Below are positions 49,112 to 59,532 of a stretch of 64,000 nt of DNA, piece after piece (the stretch's first letter is position 1; each line of letters begins with the position of its first letter). This stretch comes from Histomonas meleagridis (lineage: Eukaryota; Parabasalia; Tritrichomonadida; Dientamoebidae). The position numbers and the translations under genes were made by a program. The stretch is taken from the NCBI GenBank assembly GCA_020186115.1, contig WSYJ01000174.1, positions 186,001 to 250,000 on the forward strand. Reading direction: 5' to 3'. The notes under the pieces are model-generated. The model was not told the DNA's origin and made no database searches. It worked only from the letters and a program-made list of their open reading frames with translations.

Positions 49112-50281
49112 TTAAAACCCATTGCCACATTTGCATTGGCAATCTTGGCAGCGACAAGGATTGCATTGGCATTGAACGCCGCAATTGCACTTGTTGCATG
49201 TGCAATTTTGACACTTGCATTGGCACGTAACACATGGACATTGAACACACCCACAATTGCATCCTTTGCAAATGAGCTTAGTAAATGTGCATTGGCAGCC
49301 GCAGTTGCATGGATTACAATGGCATGGGTTGCATTTGCATATGCCGCAGCCACAATTACATTTGTTGCAAGAACAATTTTGGCATTTGCACTTGAAACAT
49401 TGATTAATTTGGCATTGGCAAGCATTAGCTGGACACTTATCAAATGCGCATCGTTGACAACACATGCATGGATTGCATTTACAATCTTTACAAGGACATT
49501 GATTACTGCATTTGCATTGATTACATTTGCAATCTTTACATGGGCATCGTTGGTAACACATGCACGGGTTGCATTTGCAATCTTTACAGGAACATTGAAT
49601 ACTGCATCTGCATGGATTACATTTACAGTCTTGACATGGATATCGTTGACAACACTTACACGGATTGCATTTGCAATCTTTACAAGGACAAGCCTTGCAA
49701 GAGCATTTTTCACATTGGCATTCGCCATTCTGGCACTTATCATACGGACATTTATCACCACATTTACAAGGATTACATTTACAATCTTGGCATGGACACT
49801 TCTTACATGGGCATTTTTCACATGTGCAATCACTACTTGAACATTTTCGACATGGACATTGGTCATCGTAATTGCATGGTTTGCATTTACATTTATTACA
49901 GTTACATTGAAGACAGCCACAATTGCATTGGAAAGAACAGCAACAAACCATATCTTTCATGCAAGGGCATGAACATTTGCATTTGCATTTTTGGGAACAG
50001 CAGCATGGACACTTTTTGCATTGACATTTTTGAGAACAGCAACATGGACATGTTTTGCATTTAGTTGGGGATTCCATTTTCTTTTGAATTAATTCTTCTA
50101 TTTGATCTCTAATGCGCATAAGTGTTTCAAGGTCATCATCAAAGTTGCAACAGTTGCATGTTGTTTCTTCTTCTTTTTGATTTGTCTCAGACGCTTCTTC
50201 TTTAGGAATTTCTTCCTTTGGAGCTTGGCTTTCTTCATGTTCGCTTGTTGGTTGAGCGTATGGATTCACTTCTTCCATCAA
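49112..50281 (-). CDS. extremely Cys-rich repeat protein
   Basis: 389 residues. Residues 1-80 are an acidic, soluble-looking head with a helix (LETLMRIRDQIEELIQKKME). The rest is made of C-x-C and C-x2-C runs, about one Cys in every two to three residues, with a repeated unit CPCKDCKCNPCMCCQR of 14-20 residues. Metallothionein-like metal binding is the obvious inference; a structural, disulphide-rich role is the alternative, though there is no signal peptide. Codon use (TGC/TGT repeats) leaves long open frames in two other frames. Confidence 0.8.
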   Translation of the reverse strand: MMEEVNPYAQPTSEHEESQAPKEEIPKEEASETNQKEEETTCNCCNFDDDLETLMRIRDQIEELIQKKMESPTKCKTCPCCCSQKCQCKKCPCCCSQKCKCKCSCPCMKDMVCCCSFQCNCGCLQCNCNKCKCKPCNYDDQCPCRKCSSSDCTCEKCPCKKCPCQDCKCNPCKCGDKCPYDKCQNGECQCEKCSCKACPCKDCKCNPCKCCQRYPCQDCKCNPCRCSIQCSCKDCKCNPCMCYQRCPCKDCKCNQCKCSNQCPCKDCKCNPCMCCQRCAFDKCPANACQCQINQCFKCKCQNCSCNKCNCGCGICKCNPCHCNPCNCGCQCTFTKLICKGCNCGCVQCPCVTCQCKCQNCTCNKCNCGVQCQCNPCRCQDCQCKCGNGF

Positions 50282-50674
50282 AGATAAAAATGAAGTGATT
50301 ACGGTAATTTTTTGTTTTCAAAATTTCAATATTCGGATTGCAATCACTTTGCACAGAAATTTTGAAAATGACTTACACTGTCAGTTTTACTATCGCTTCA
50401 GAAAAATTCATAAAGTGTTCAATATTCTGTGGAAATATTAGATAATTTCTTGTTTCGCCATTTGTCACAAATATACTGCTTTCCGAATATCACATAATAT
50501 TTTTTAAAGAAACATTTTCTTTCAATTGAAAGAATATCAAAATTTCATCTGATTTTATACAAAAATGATCACACTAAAATCAAGCTCAAAAATATTTTTA
50601 TTTTAATTAAATATTTATTTGTTTTTTAATTTACACTAAAATAGACAAGAAAAAAAATCAATTATAATTCTAGT
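50282..50674. other. intergenic region
   Basis: AT-rich spacer between two minus-strand genes; no gene seen. Confidence 0.35.
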
Positions 50675-52480
50675 TTATTGTAATTGATATTTAACGAGGT
50701 CAGCATAAGTTCCATTTTTAGCGAGTAGTTCCTTATGTGTACCCGTTTCTATTACTCTGCCTTCTTTAAACACAAAGATACGATCAGAGTTAATGACAGT
50801 TGCCAATCTATGAGCCACCATAATAGCAGTCTTTCCATGTCTAATCTCTTCAAGAGATTTCTGCACCAATTGTTCTGACTCAGTATCCAAAGCAGCTGTA
50901 GCTTCATCCAATAACAAAATTGGTGCCTTCATTAAAATAGCTCTAGAAATACAAATTCTTTGTTTCTGGCCACCAGACAAAGAAGTTTGTTGAACTGTTT
51001 GATGATAATTATGAGGTTGTTCCATGATAAAGTTATGAGCGTTACCAAGTTTAGCAGCTTCTTGAATTTCATCCATTGTAGCGTCTGGTACAGCATATTT
51101 AATGTTATCTTCAATACTCATTGAGTATAATACTGGACCTTGAGGTACAACAGCAATTTGGCTTCTTAAGAAATGTGGTGCTAACTCTGTGATATTTACA
51201 TCATCGACTAATATTTCACCACTTTCTATTTCATAAAATCGTTGTAATAATTGTAGTGTTGTAGATTTACCACAACCTGATTCCCCAACAAATGCTACTG
51301 TTTGACCTGGTTCAACTACAAAACTTAAATGTTGTACTGCATATGTATCATTTGATTCATATTTAAATGAAACATCACGGAATTCAACTTTGCCTTTAAT
51401 TGTCTTCTTTCCATGAACATTATCTGCACCTTGATCATTGTCAACATCAGGTACACGATCTACGATATCAAGAATCTTTCTTGCTGAAATTCTAGCTTTA
51501 TCGAAATCATCAATCGAACTTAATGCTGTTGATACACCCATTGTTCCTAACATCATTGACATCATTAAGATCATTATATCACCAGGTTCTAAGCCATAAT
51601 ATGGTTTAGATACAATCATCCATGATACATAATAGATTAAGACAGCAATCATTAACCAAACAAATAATGTAATAAGGCCATCTTTAATTCCATGTGCTAA
51701 GGATGTCTTTTTATAAACTCCATAAACACTATCAAGACTTGATGAGTATAATTCGAATTCATGTAATTCACAATCAAATGATTTAACGGTACGAATTTGT
51801 GTAATAACTTCTTCGGCTTTTGTGGAACAAGCTGTTGATGAATCATTATATTCGACCCAAAGTTTATCAATACATTTGGAGCCAATAATATAAATAACAG
51901 CACATATTGGGATAACAACACAACATACTAATGTTACACGCCATACTGTGCAAAATGATAATATAATACCTGCAATTGATTGCGCTGCTGATTGAATAAC
52001 TTGCGAAAATTTATCAACATATGTTTCACGAATTAGAACAACATCTTCCCCAATTCTACCTACAAGAACACCTGTAGGAACTTTGTCGAAATATGGAATA
52101 TCTTGTCTGACAAGGCTTTCGAACATTCTTAACCTTAAGTCTGCAAAGTATGCTGTGCCTGCAATAATTCTTGACGACATTGATAGAATTTGAATAACTG
52201 TCATAATAACAATAATTACAATCATTTCAATACATAATGTGGTAATGGTATCCAAATCAAATGATGAATCTCCTGAAACCATTGTCATGGAATTCATCAT
52301 ATCACCGATAATTACGTTCATTAATAGTGGGGATGCACCATGTAAAACGCTAAGTATAATTGATATAACAAAAAGAGCTTTGTGTTTCATTAAACTAATG
52401 CATTGTGAGAATTCATTTCCTTTTAATTCATAATCAGTATCATTTGAACCTTGTGTTGCAAATACAGCTTGAGGAGGCAT
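50675..52480 (-). CDS. ABCB-type half ABC transporter
   Basis: 601 residues: one six-span membrane domain (about 30-320) and one nucleotide-binding domain. Walker A is GESGCGKST near 410, the Q-loop region AVVPQGPVLYS, signature LSGGQKQRI near 505, Walker B ILLLDEATAALD and the H-loop MVAHRL. All catalytic motifs are intact. Half transporters of this class dimerise to move lipids, peptides or drugs. Substrate and membrane cannot be told. Confidence 0.93.
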   Translation of the reverse strand: MPPQAVFATQGSNDTDYELKGNEFSQCISLMKHKALFVISIILSVLHGASPLLMNVIIGDMMNSMTMVSGDSSFDLDTITTLCIEMIVIIVIMTVIQILSMSSRIIAGTAYFADLRLRMFESLVRQDIPYFDKVPTGVLVGRIGEDVVLIRETYVDKFSQVIQSAAQSIAGIILSFCTVWRVTLVCCVVIPICAVIYIIGSKCIDKLWVEYNDSSTACSTKAEEVITQIRTVKSFDCELHEFELYSSSLDSVYGVYKKTSLAHGIKDGLITLFVWLMIAVLIYYVSWMIVSKPYYGLEPGDIMILMMSMMLGTMGVSTALSSIDDFDKARISARKILDIVDRVPDVDNDQGADNVHGKKTIKGKVEFRDVSFKYESNDTYAVQHLSFVVEPGQTVAFVGESGCGKSTTLQLLQRFYEIESGEILVDDVNITELAPHFLRSQIAVVPQGPVLYSMSIEDNIKYAVPDATMDEIQEAAKLGNAHNFIMEQPHNYHQTVQQTSLSGGQKQRICISRAILMKAPILLLDEATAALDTESEQLVQKSLEEIRHGKTAIMVAHRLATVINSDRIFVFKEGRVIETGTHKELLAKNGTYADLVKYQLQ

Positions 52481-52635
52481 ATAAAAAATGAACCATTTGG
52501 TTTAGCCACTTATTTTTGTTAAGTGTTCCACTTCATCCGACCAGAAAAAATTTGAGAAATGATCGCTTTAATGTGTTGGTAAAAAATTATAGAATAAAAA
52601 TTTTGAATACCCCTACTTTGAATTTTCAGAACTTA

Positions 52636-52845
52636 ATGGTTCGATTATTAAGAAAAGTAAACCGCCGAATGAGGGAGAAAAAACCGCTTGTGATTGAATC
52701 GGATGTAGCAGTTTCAATACAAAAATGTAATCAGTTGCCGTTCAAGAAAAATCATGAATTATTTATTAATCAGAATATAAACAAGACTTCGATTACTAAA
52801 TTACCGATGATTTATCACTTTTGGACTAGCTATCAAAAAAATTGA
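52636..52845 (+). CDS. small hypothetical protein
   Basis: 69 residues, basic at the N-terminus (VRLLRKVNRRMREKK). No family recognised and no motif upstream; it may be a gene remnant or not coding. Confidence 0.2.
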   Translation: MVRLLRKVNRRMREKKPLVIESDVAVSIQKCNQLPFKKNHELFINQNINKTSITKLPMIYHFWTSYQKN

Positions 52846-54218
52846 AAATATGTATAATGCTATTGAACATTTATAATATAAACTAATATACAAAATATTC
52901 ATCAAAGAGAAGCCTTAATTTTATACCGGAGGGAAAAAATTTTTGGTGAAAAAATATTTGTAAGAATATCAATATATCTTACTCTGAAAAGTTGTAGTAA
53001 TTTTTTTTTGATTATTTAGAGCGCCTTTAGCCCTTTCTCTTTTTTAAGATATAATTTTGATCAAGCATTTACATTTTTTAATTCAAAGAGATCTTAAAGG
53101 TGAATATAATACCAAACAGTTCCAGTTCTAATTCATACATGTCGGTTATATTCAGTAATTTCACCTGCCATATATTTTTCATATGCTTCATAAGCATCAT
53201 AATTATACTGTTTGATACGTGCACAAATGTGCTTAATGTCATTATAGCCTTCATTTGACACATTAGTTTTAATTAATTTTTCTTTATCAGACTCATTAAA
53301 TTTAATGAATTTTCATAGTTTATCAATGCACTTCGGATTAACGTGTCAAAGTGTTACGGTAAAGTTCATCGGAGTTTATGCTATCAATTATAGAAATGCC
53401 GATGCAATATATCCTTATTTCAATGACTTGAGATGTCAAGGCCAAATGGCCGCATTTCTCATATGATTTACACAAAAAAGATCTATTGACAGGTTTATTT
53501 CAAGTTTTCTGAGTTCATGTCAAAAAGTTGTCAAACAATTGCCAACAAAAGCAGGCGGTTATGAATTACCTTTTTAAAGTGGTGAACAGCATTAAGTACA
53601 TATGTGCTGTCATTCAACAAAAGAATAGTGGTACTTTTAATTAAAGGTTACTATATTGATTTTGGGACATAATTCCATTCGATCTTTAATAAGTATTAAC
53701 ATCAAAAAATGTAATTTTTTAAAGTAAAATTATCAAACCCATAAACTCAAACATGTGGTTAATGAGAACGTATCTATTTTTTAGTTTAGATAGGAAAAAC
53801 TTATAATTTTTGTTAAGAAATGCCAATAAATTTACATCGGGCCACCCCCAAATCCCGATTGCTCTCAAATTCATCGACCATCGGCATATACCTTCTTGCC
53901 GTTTCATGATCTTCTCAAGAAAAATTAATTTTTAATCTTACCTCCTAATTTAATTCCTTTTTAATATTTTATATCATTCACAATAATTTTTAAATTTTTA
54001 TTTGGTACATTATAAGTTTAAATTCACAAATTCTTCAGCTTTGGTCATTGACCGCTCATATCCAAATAACTTTTTCAAACTCTAACCCCTTTTTTTGTGT
54101 GGTTGTAAAGCAAAATCGTACTAGCGCTATTGAAAACATGGACTTCTTGTATCAAATTTTTGAGAACATTCAGAGGGAAACGATACCTGCTAAAAAGCAC
54201 AACCAACCATAAACAAAA
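52846..54218. other. relic-rich intergenic region
   Basis: No intact gene. On the minus strand at about 53128-53310 an open stretch codes KFNESDKEKLIKTNVSNEGY and then NDIKHICARIKQYNYDAYEA before a stop; it looks like a truncated piece of a larger trichomonad protein. An AAACGATACC box near 54178 lies about 40 bases before the MFS transporter ATG. Confidence 0.35.
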
Positions 54219-55676
54219 ATGGAAGGTGTGGAAACAGCTTCAAATGAAAGGCCCCATGATATGTGTTTTCAAGTAAGACGCATATTCTTATTTCTTATAG
54301 TTGCTATACTTTATGCATTAGTTTTCTTTCAAAGAACTTGTCCTTCAATTGTATCAACAGAAATGGCTTTAGACTACAACAAAACAACATCTGATCTGAG
54401 TATTTTCTCATCAATCTTCTTCTACCCATATGGTATTGTTCAACCATTTGCAGGTCTTCTTGCAGATATCATTGAGCCATCATATGTTATTGGTATTATG
54501 CAAATCATAGCATCAATAGGTACAATTGTTTGCGGTGCTTCAGGTAACATAGGCGTCGGATGCGCAGCACGTTTCTTCTGTGGTCTTGGATGTGGTCCAA
54601 CATATGTTCCAGTTTGTAGAATCATTCTTGCATGGTTCCCACAAAAGAACTATGCCATTATGGTCGGTATATTACTTGCCTTTGGTGGTGTTGGTTCCAT
54701 TATAGCCCAAGCTCCGTTAGCTCAATTAGCAACATCTATTGGATGGCGTGGGTCATTCTATTTGATTGGTGGCATCAATCTTTTCTTCTCCATTCTTTGC
54801 CTTATATTTGTTCGTGGTAATCCAACCAAACTTAATTATCTTCCAGTTAACACTGAACTTACAGCCAACAGTGGAGAGCAAACCACCACCAAAGAGAAGC
54901 TTCTCACACTTAGGAACAACTTTGTCAAAGTTGTTACGTATCCATTTTTCTGGCTGATTGTTGTTTATGCCGTTTTCTCCAGTGGTCCATACTTTGATAT
55001 CAGTGGTATGTGGATCAGCCCATATCTCCAGCATGTTCTTGGGTATAGTCGCCAAGAATCCGGAAATGTCTCAATCATGTTATCAGTTGGTCTTATTGCC
55101 GGATCCTTATTAATTCCTCCCTTGTCCACCTTTTTACGCACACGTAAGTGGCCATGCTTTGTTTCCTCCCTCATTGCAGCTGTTGTCTCATTAGTCTTTT
55201 ATCTTCTTTCCGCTGATAAAATCAGTGAAGTATTAGTTTACTTCCTCTTGTTCTTCATTGGCGCCTTCACTAATGCGTTAACAAGTGTTTGTTATCCATT
55301 GGTCAGTGAATATTTCCATCCATCAATTGCAGGTACAGCTGTCGGATGTTCGAACATATTCACGTTCTTGTCGTCAGCTGTCTTCCAAACGATTTCATCT
55401 TCGATCATCGAAAAGTACGGAACTGTCGAAGGCACAACTGATGTATATACAGAAAAGGGCTACAAACAAGGACTGTGGCTCGTCTGCTTGGTGTCTTTCT
55501 TGGTGTCTATGGTTGCGATTGCGATAACGAAGGATATGCAGAAGAAGAAAGAAGAAGAAGAAATCAGCCAATCGCGCGAAATGGAAGAAGAATCTGACCA
55601 ACAATCGAAGCAGCCCGAAGAAGAAGTCAAGAGACCTACGAAGGAGGATACTGGAAGTGATCTCGAAGAAGTTTAA
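54219..55676 (+). CDS. major facilitator superfamily transporter
   Basis: 485 residues with 12 predicted spans. An MFS motif-A-like loop FAGLLADIIEPS follows span 2 near residue 80, and RFFCGLGCGPTYVPVCRIIL is a span-4 motif near 115. The middle loop is short (about 30 residues) and the tail is Glu/Lys-rich (QKKKEEEEISQSREMEEESD). Style matches organic-anion or glycerol-3-phosphate-type MFS members of bacterial kinship, but the substrate is unknown. GC rises toward the 3' end. Confidence 0.88.
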   Translation: MEGVETASNERPHDMCFQVRRIFLFLIVAILYALVFFQRTCPSIVSTEMALDYNKTTSDLSIFSSIFFYPYGIVQPFAGLLADIIEPSYVIGIMQIIASIGTIVCGASGNIGVGCAARFFCGLGCGPTYVPVCRIILAWFPQKNYAIMVGILLAFGGVGSIIAQAPLAQLATSIGWRGSFYLIGGINLFFSILCLIFVRGNPTKLNYLPVNTELTANSGEQTTTKEKLLTLRNNFVKVVTYPFFWLIVVYAVFSSGPYFDISGMWISPYLQHVLGYSRQESGNVSIMLSVGLIAGSLLIPPLSTFLRTRKWPCFVSSLIAAVVSLVFYLLSADKISEVLVYFLLFFIGAFTNALTSVCYPLVSEYFHPSIAGTAVGCSNIFTFLSSAVFQTISSSIIEKYGTVEGTTDVYTEKGYKQGLWLVCLVSFLVSMVAIAITKDMQKKKEEEEISQSREMEEESDQQSKQPEEEVKRPTKEDTGSDLEEV

Positions 55677-56117
55677 ATTAAGTGTTTTCTTAACCAAATA
55701 AATAAAGAATTATATCAAAATGTAATCAAAACATTTAATGAATGAAAATTTGGTTTTATGATTCTGAAAAGACACAAAATTTTGGACACTTTTCGTGTAA
55801 AATTGTTATCGTTGGTGGAAAATATGAATCAAAAAGTGCCAAAAGAAGTTCACCGGATTTGACGCGTCAAATTCAATGGCTGAATAACAATTGTTATAAG
55901 CAGAAAAATGTTATCGTTGTACTAAAATTATATCGTTTCAATTGCAAAGCTGCTGCATCTTTCTTAACACAATTCGTTTTTATTACAAATTAAAATGCAT
56001 TTTCTTACTATTTTTACAATATGATACCGCAAAATTAGCTGAAGATATATATAACAAATTTTTGGGTCCTGTAATCAAACAAGCGAAGAATTCGAAAATA
56101 TAAAATGAAAAGAATTT
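55677..56117. other. intergenic region with a possible gene remnant
   Basis: An 83-codon frame at 55742-55993 followed after a stop by DTAKLAEDIYNKFLGPVIKQ (56021-56100) suggests a broken gene. No family is recognised, so it is not called as a CDS. Confidence 0.3.
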
Positions 56118-57326
56118 TTAATCAAAGGATTTTATAGTATAATCCAAATCAGTGTAGATGCAATCCCCTTCTATATCAGTAAACAATTGGCATAATGGCG
56201 CTTCTTTTTGTTTAATCACTTCTTCTACTAGACCTAAAATAACTTTAGCGCATTCTAATATTTTGTCAAAATTCATTTCTTTGATGACGTCCGCAAGTAT
56301 TGTTTCTTTATAATTTGTGTCAAGTGTACTTAGTGCAATTATCATGACTGCAACCGCAACGGTTTTCGTATCGGTTATTGAAATTTTGTCTGAAAATAAC
56401 GAACATAAACCAATGAAAGTCGCAATTCTGAGTAACGAAAGCGAAGCAGACTCCATTTGGTTTATCCAATAATTAAAGAACATTGGTAATGTTATACAAT
56501 TGATTTTACATTTAAGTTGATTGACAATAGTAAGTTCAGTTGTCGAAATGTCATCATCAGTAAATTTATTATCTAATTCTTTCGCATAAGAAGAATGTTG
56601 TGGATAGAAAGAGTTGTTAAATTTTGCTGCTAAGCTAAAACAACTGATTCCATATAATAATAATTGATCTTTTTTAATATCACATACTGATAGAATTCTA
56701 TCAAAAAGACGAACAGCCATAAAAAGAGATTTCGATGAAACCTCAAAAATATCTGATTTTGATATAAATAATTGAATTATGTCTATTCTATCACTTTCTT
56801 TTAATTCTGTTTGTTTTGCAAATAAATCTGTGTGAGGAGAGAGTTCCTGATCATCTGCAACAATTTCATTGATGTAGATGCCGGAATACTGTGGAACGCT
56901 TTCAAATGCGTTTGGTGGATATTGAGCCCATGAAAACGTTGGTGGATGTATTTGGGAACAAAATGAAAGATCACAATTCTGCCTATATTCACTCTTAGGA
57001 AACACAGGTGAAAAACATGAGCCCTTTGATATTGTTTGTACTCTTTGAGACTGTGAATATCGATAATCAGAGTCTTGAAAGCCAACAAAATTATAACCAC
57101 TTTGCGAGTCTGTCCAATGTCCGAATTGACTATCGCTCTGAGAATTTGATGGATATGAATCATCGCTTATAGCAACCTGTGTAAATTGATATTCCGGTGT
57201 TCCAACAGCAGATGGATGACCGGATTGACTTGAAGTGAGATTACCGTAATGACATGGAATTGGACTATTGCATTTATTTTGAGAATTGGATGCGTTTTGC
57301 GGTGATTGAGGAGTTTGTGGAAGCAT
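56118..57326 (-). CDS. A/B-type cyclin
   Basis: 402 residues. Residues 1-165 are Ser/Gln/Asn-rich and disordered. A cyclin box starts at about 175: KESDRIDIIQLFISKSDIFE, SSKSLFMAVRLFDRILS, YGISCFSLAAKFNN and the following helices, then a second helical domain ending near 385. The order MAVRLFDRIL...CFSLAAKF matches the cyclin A/B MRAILVDWL-to-ASKYEE stretch. Cyclins activate CDKs; the subtype is unclear. The start lies 4 bases from a 14-bp inverted repeat. Confidence 0.85.
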   Translation of the reverse strand: MLPQTPQSPQNASNSQNKCNSPIPCHYGNLTSSQSGHPSAVGTPEYQFTQVAISDDSYPSNSQSDSQFGHWTDSQSGYNFVGFQDSDYRYSQSQRVQTISKGSCFSPVFPKSEYRQNCDLSFCSQIHPPTFSWAQYPPNAFESVPQYSGIYINEIVADDQELSPHTDLFAKQTELKESDRIDIIQLFISKSDIFEVSSKSLFMAVRLFDRILSVCDIKKDQLLLYGISCFSLAAKFNNSFYPQHSSYAKELDNKFTDDDISTTELTIVNQLKCKINCITLPMFFNYWINQMESASLSLLRIATFIGLCSLFSDKISITDTKTVAVAVMIIALSTLDTNYKETILADVIKEMNFDKILECAKVILGLVEEVIKQKEAPLCQLFTDIEGDCIYTDLDYTIKSFD

Positions 57327-57329
57327 TAT

Positions 57330-57368
57330 GAACGTTTATTAATTATTGTTACAAATTAATAAACGTTC
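57330..57368. promoter_or_regulatory. perfect 14-bp inverted repeat upstream of cyclin gene
   Basis: GAACGTTTATTAAT at 57330-57343 and its exact complement at 57355-57368 flank an 11-base loop. The arm ends three bases before the cyclin ATG (57326, minus strand), so a transcript spanning it would form a hairpin close to the start codon. It contains AACGTT rather than AACGGT. Confidence 0.6.
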
Positions 57369-57496
57369 ATTTTATAATTGTTCCAAAAAAAAAAAAAAAA
57401 TACAGCGAAAAAAATATTTAAGTTTCTTTTATTTTAAATAAAGTCGTTCAATGTTTAAAATGAAATGTATTTAAAAAAAACACATTTATAAAATTT

Positions 57497-58957
57497 TTAT
57501 AGAAATTCAATACCCTCTTCACCAATAATTATGTCCTCTGAATTTGAAATATAAATGCGTAGACTCTTATTGCATTTTTTTAGGATATTTGACGCTGTTT
57601 GACTTACACAAGGATCTTCATTATCTTCTAACTCCGAAAGAATCTCTGTGAATTTAGATTCAAATGGCAAGAAATGCTCATAACTTGGAATGCCTTTGTT
57701 ATTGATTTTGAGCATAGCATCATCTAAAGATTTTAACAAATTTATCATTGTTATAGAATCAATATTGGAATCAAATATATCCAAAATTACCAGCAACACA
57801 TTGGATTCAAAGAACCTTCGCGTAATTTCTATTGAAGATTTCGATAATAAAAGTAATGTCAATTGAGAAACAATACATTTCATCTGGAAATCTCCTTCTA
57901 TAAATGTATCGCGGTAATATATTAATCTATTTGGGTCTGCTAGGAAATCAATCAAATTATTGAATGATTCATCATCAAAAGTAAGTCCAAATGAGTAGAT
58001 TATATTGACCAGCAAATTAAAAACCGTTTCTTTGATTAGTTTATTTGGGGTTTCTATGAATTTCGCAATTTCGAATAAGTTTATAAACGATAGAATTTCA
58101 TGACGAATTTCATCGCTTTGTGCATACATACATGAAGCAATAACATGAAGTGAGCATGCTATTGTGTCATCATCTGTTTCAGGGCTTAATAAGAATTGGT
58201 AAAAAATTTGACAGATTTCATGTTCAAGAATTACTTGTATTCCTTCATCTTTAAGGGTACAAGCAATGTTTCTTATACATTCGGAAATCCTCGGATATAA
58301 AAATGTATATGATAAAGAAAGAATTTTTCCCCAAATTTCACAAAGTTGATGAAGGACATCAACTGAAAGATGAATAAGATACAACGAAGTTTGTTTAAAT
58401 GCGATTGATATTGAAATAAGCATGTTCATATTGTTTTCAGTTGGTGGGTAATCTAAATAAGTATTGAATATGTTTGATAAAGCTTCAAAAACAGGATTTT
58501 CAAAGCAAAAATGAATTGATTTATTAGATGTAAATAAAAGGGATAAAAGACGTACTGTTGGATTGATTAAAAAATCATTATCTAAAAATTTGAGTAATAT
58601 TGGGATACAATCTTTTGATATTATAAAATCAATTACACTAGTTGTCATCGAAGATTCTTGAACTAGTATATAAAGGCAATAATATAAAATATGTTGATCA
58701 AAATTATCATGATTTAATATATTTAAACAGACGAATGATATATCAAAAAGGATTTTTAACTCTGATATTCGTGGAATAATTGATGATATTTCGCTTAGTT
58801 TTTGATAAGCTTCCTTTTGATTTTCAGATAAAAGATTTTGATTTAATTGTTCAATAATATTTTTAATTTTGTCATAATCAAGCATGTCCACAACCTCACT
58901 CGAATCACCTGATTGTAAGACAGAGGTGATATCGTAACTTTTTCCTTTATACTCCAT
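57497..58957 (-). CDS. ARM-like repeat protein, importin-alpha style
   Basis: 486 residues of armadillo-like helices (ILVQESSMTTSVIDFIISKD, IPILLKFLDNDFLINPTVRL, LRNIACTL-type RNIACTLKD, NLVNII). The stretch RNIACTLKDEGIQVILEHE has the G-N/I-A pattern of importin-alpha ARM repeats, but the IBB domain and the W..N ladder are not evident, so cargo binding is doubtful. Upstream, AACGGTT at 59031-59037 lies about 75 bases away. Confidence 0.6.
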   Translation of the reverse strand: MEYKGKSYDITSVLQSGDSSEVVDMLDYDKIKNIIEQLNQNLLSENQKEAYQKLSEISSIIPRISELKILFDISFVCLNILNHDNFDQHILYYCLYILVQESSMTTSVIDFIISKDCIPILLKFLDNDFLINPTVRLLSLLFTSNKSIHFCFENPVFEALSNIFNTYLDYPPTENNMNMLISISIAFKQTSLYLIHLSVDVLHQLCEIWGKILSLSYTFLYPRISECIRNIACTLKDEGIQVILEHEICQIFYQFLLSPETDDDTIACSLHVIASCMYAQSDEIRHEILSFINLFEIAKFIETPNKLIKETVFNLLVNIIYSFGLTFDDESFNNLIDFLADPNRLIYYRDTFIEGDFQMKCIVSQLTLLLLSKSSIEITRRFFESNVLLVILDIFDSNIDSITMINLLKSLDDAMLKINNKGIPSYEHFLPFESKFTEILSELEDNEDPCVSQTASNILKKCNKSLRIYISNSEDIIIGEEGIEFL

Positions 58958-59532
58958 TTATGGATCATATGTGAAAGTCAAAAATCAATGAACTCATTGA
59001 ATATATTGAAAACAAATCCTTACAAACTTAAACGGTTTGCATTATCTGGGGAAGAATATACTGAAATTAAAAGAAAAAATAAATTTTTCACGAAATATTA
59101 TATATTATTTTGAAATTTAAAATACTATTTTCGATCACATCATTTGTTTCATTAAAAATAAAAAATTATTTAATTGATGATTTATTTTTCAACATCAAAT
59201 GTTTTCTGAAAATTTTCAATAATAATTGTTTATTTATACATCCCCATTTATGTGCTTTTTTTCTAGAAAAATATGTATTTTGATTTCCATTTACTAACAT
59301 TTTGATTCAAATATTTTCGATGTTTTTTAAAAAGTATCTCAAAGGATAGCAAATAAAATTTTCGAATTATCAAATCGCACAAAGAACCATGTTGAATCGC
59401 TTGCATCATAAACCATAATTCCATTTATCAACAATTTCAAATAATTTCTGTTTATTATTATTGGCGTTTTCTCAATAAAATTTTCACATAAAAATTATTT
59501 CATAAAACCAAAACAAAAATACATCAAAAAAA
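58958..59532. other. intergenic region
   Basis: AACGGTT at 59031-59037 is near the ARM-protein start. The rest is AT-rich and holds no gene. Confidence 0.35.

Noticed and set aside
49078-49920. Long open frames overlapping the Cys-rich gene (another minus frame and the plus strand)
   Set aside because: Their composition (runs of Ala, Val, Asn, Ile, Thr) is what the TGC/TGT repeat gives when read out of frame; the Cys frame has a sensible acidic head and start.
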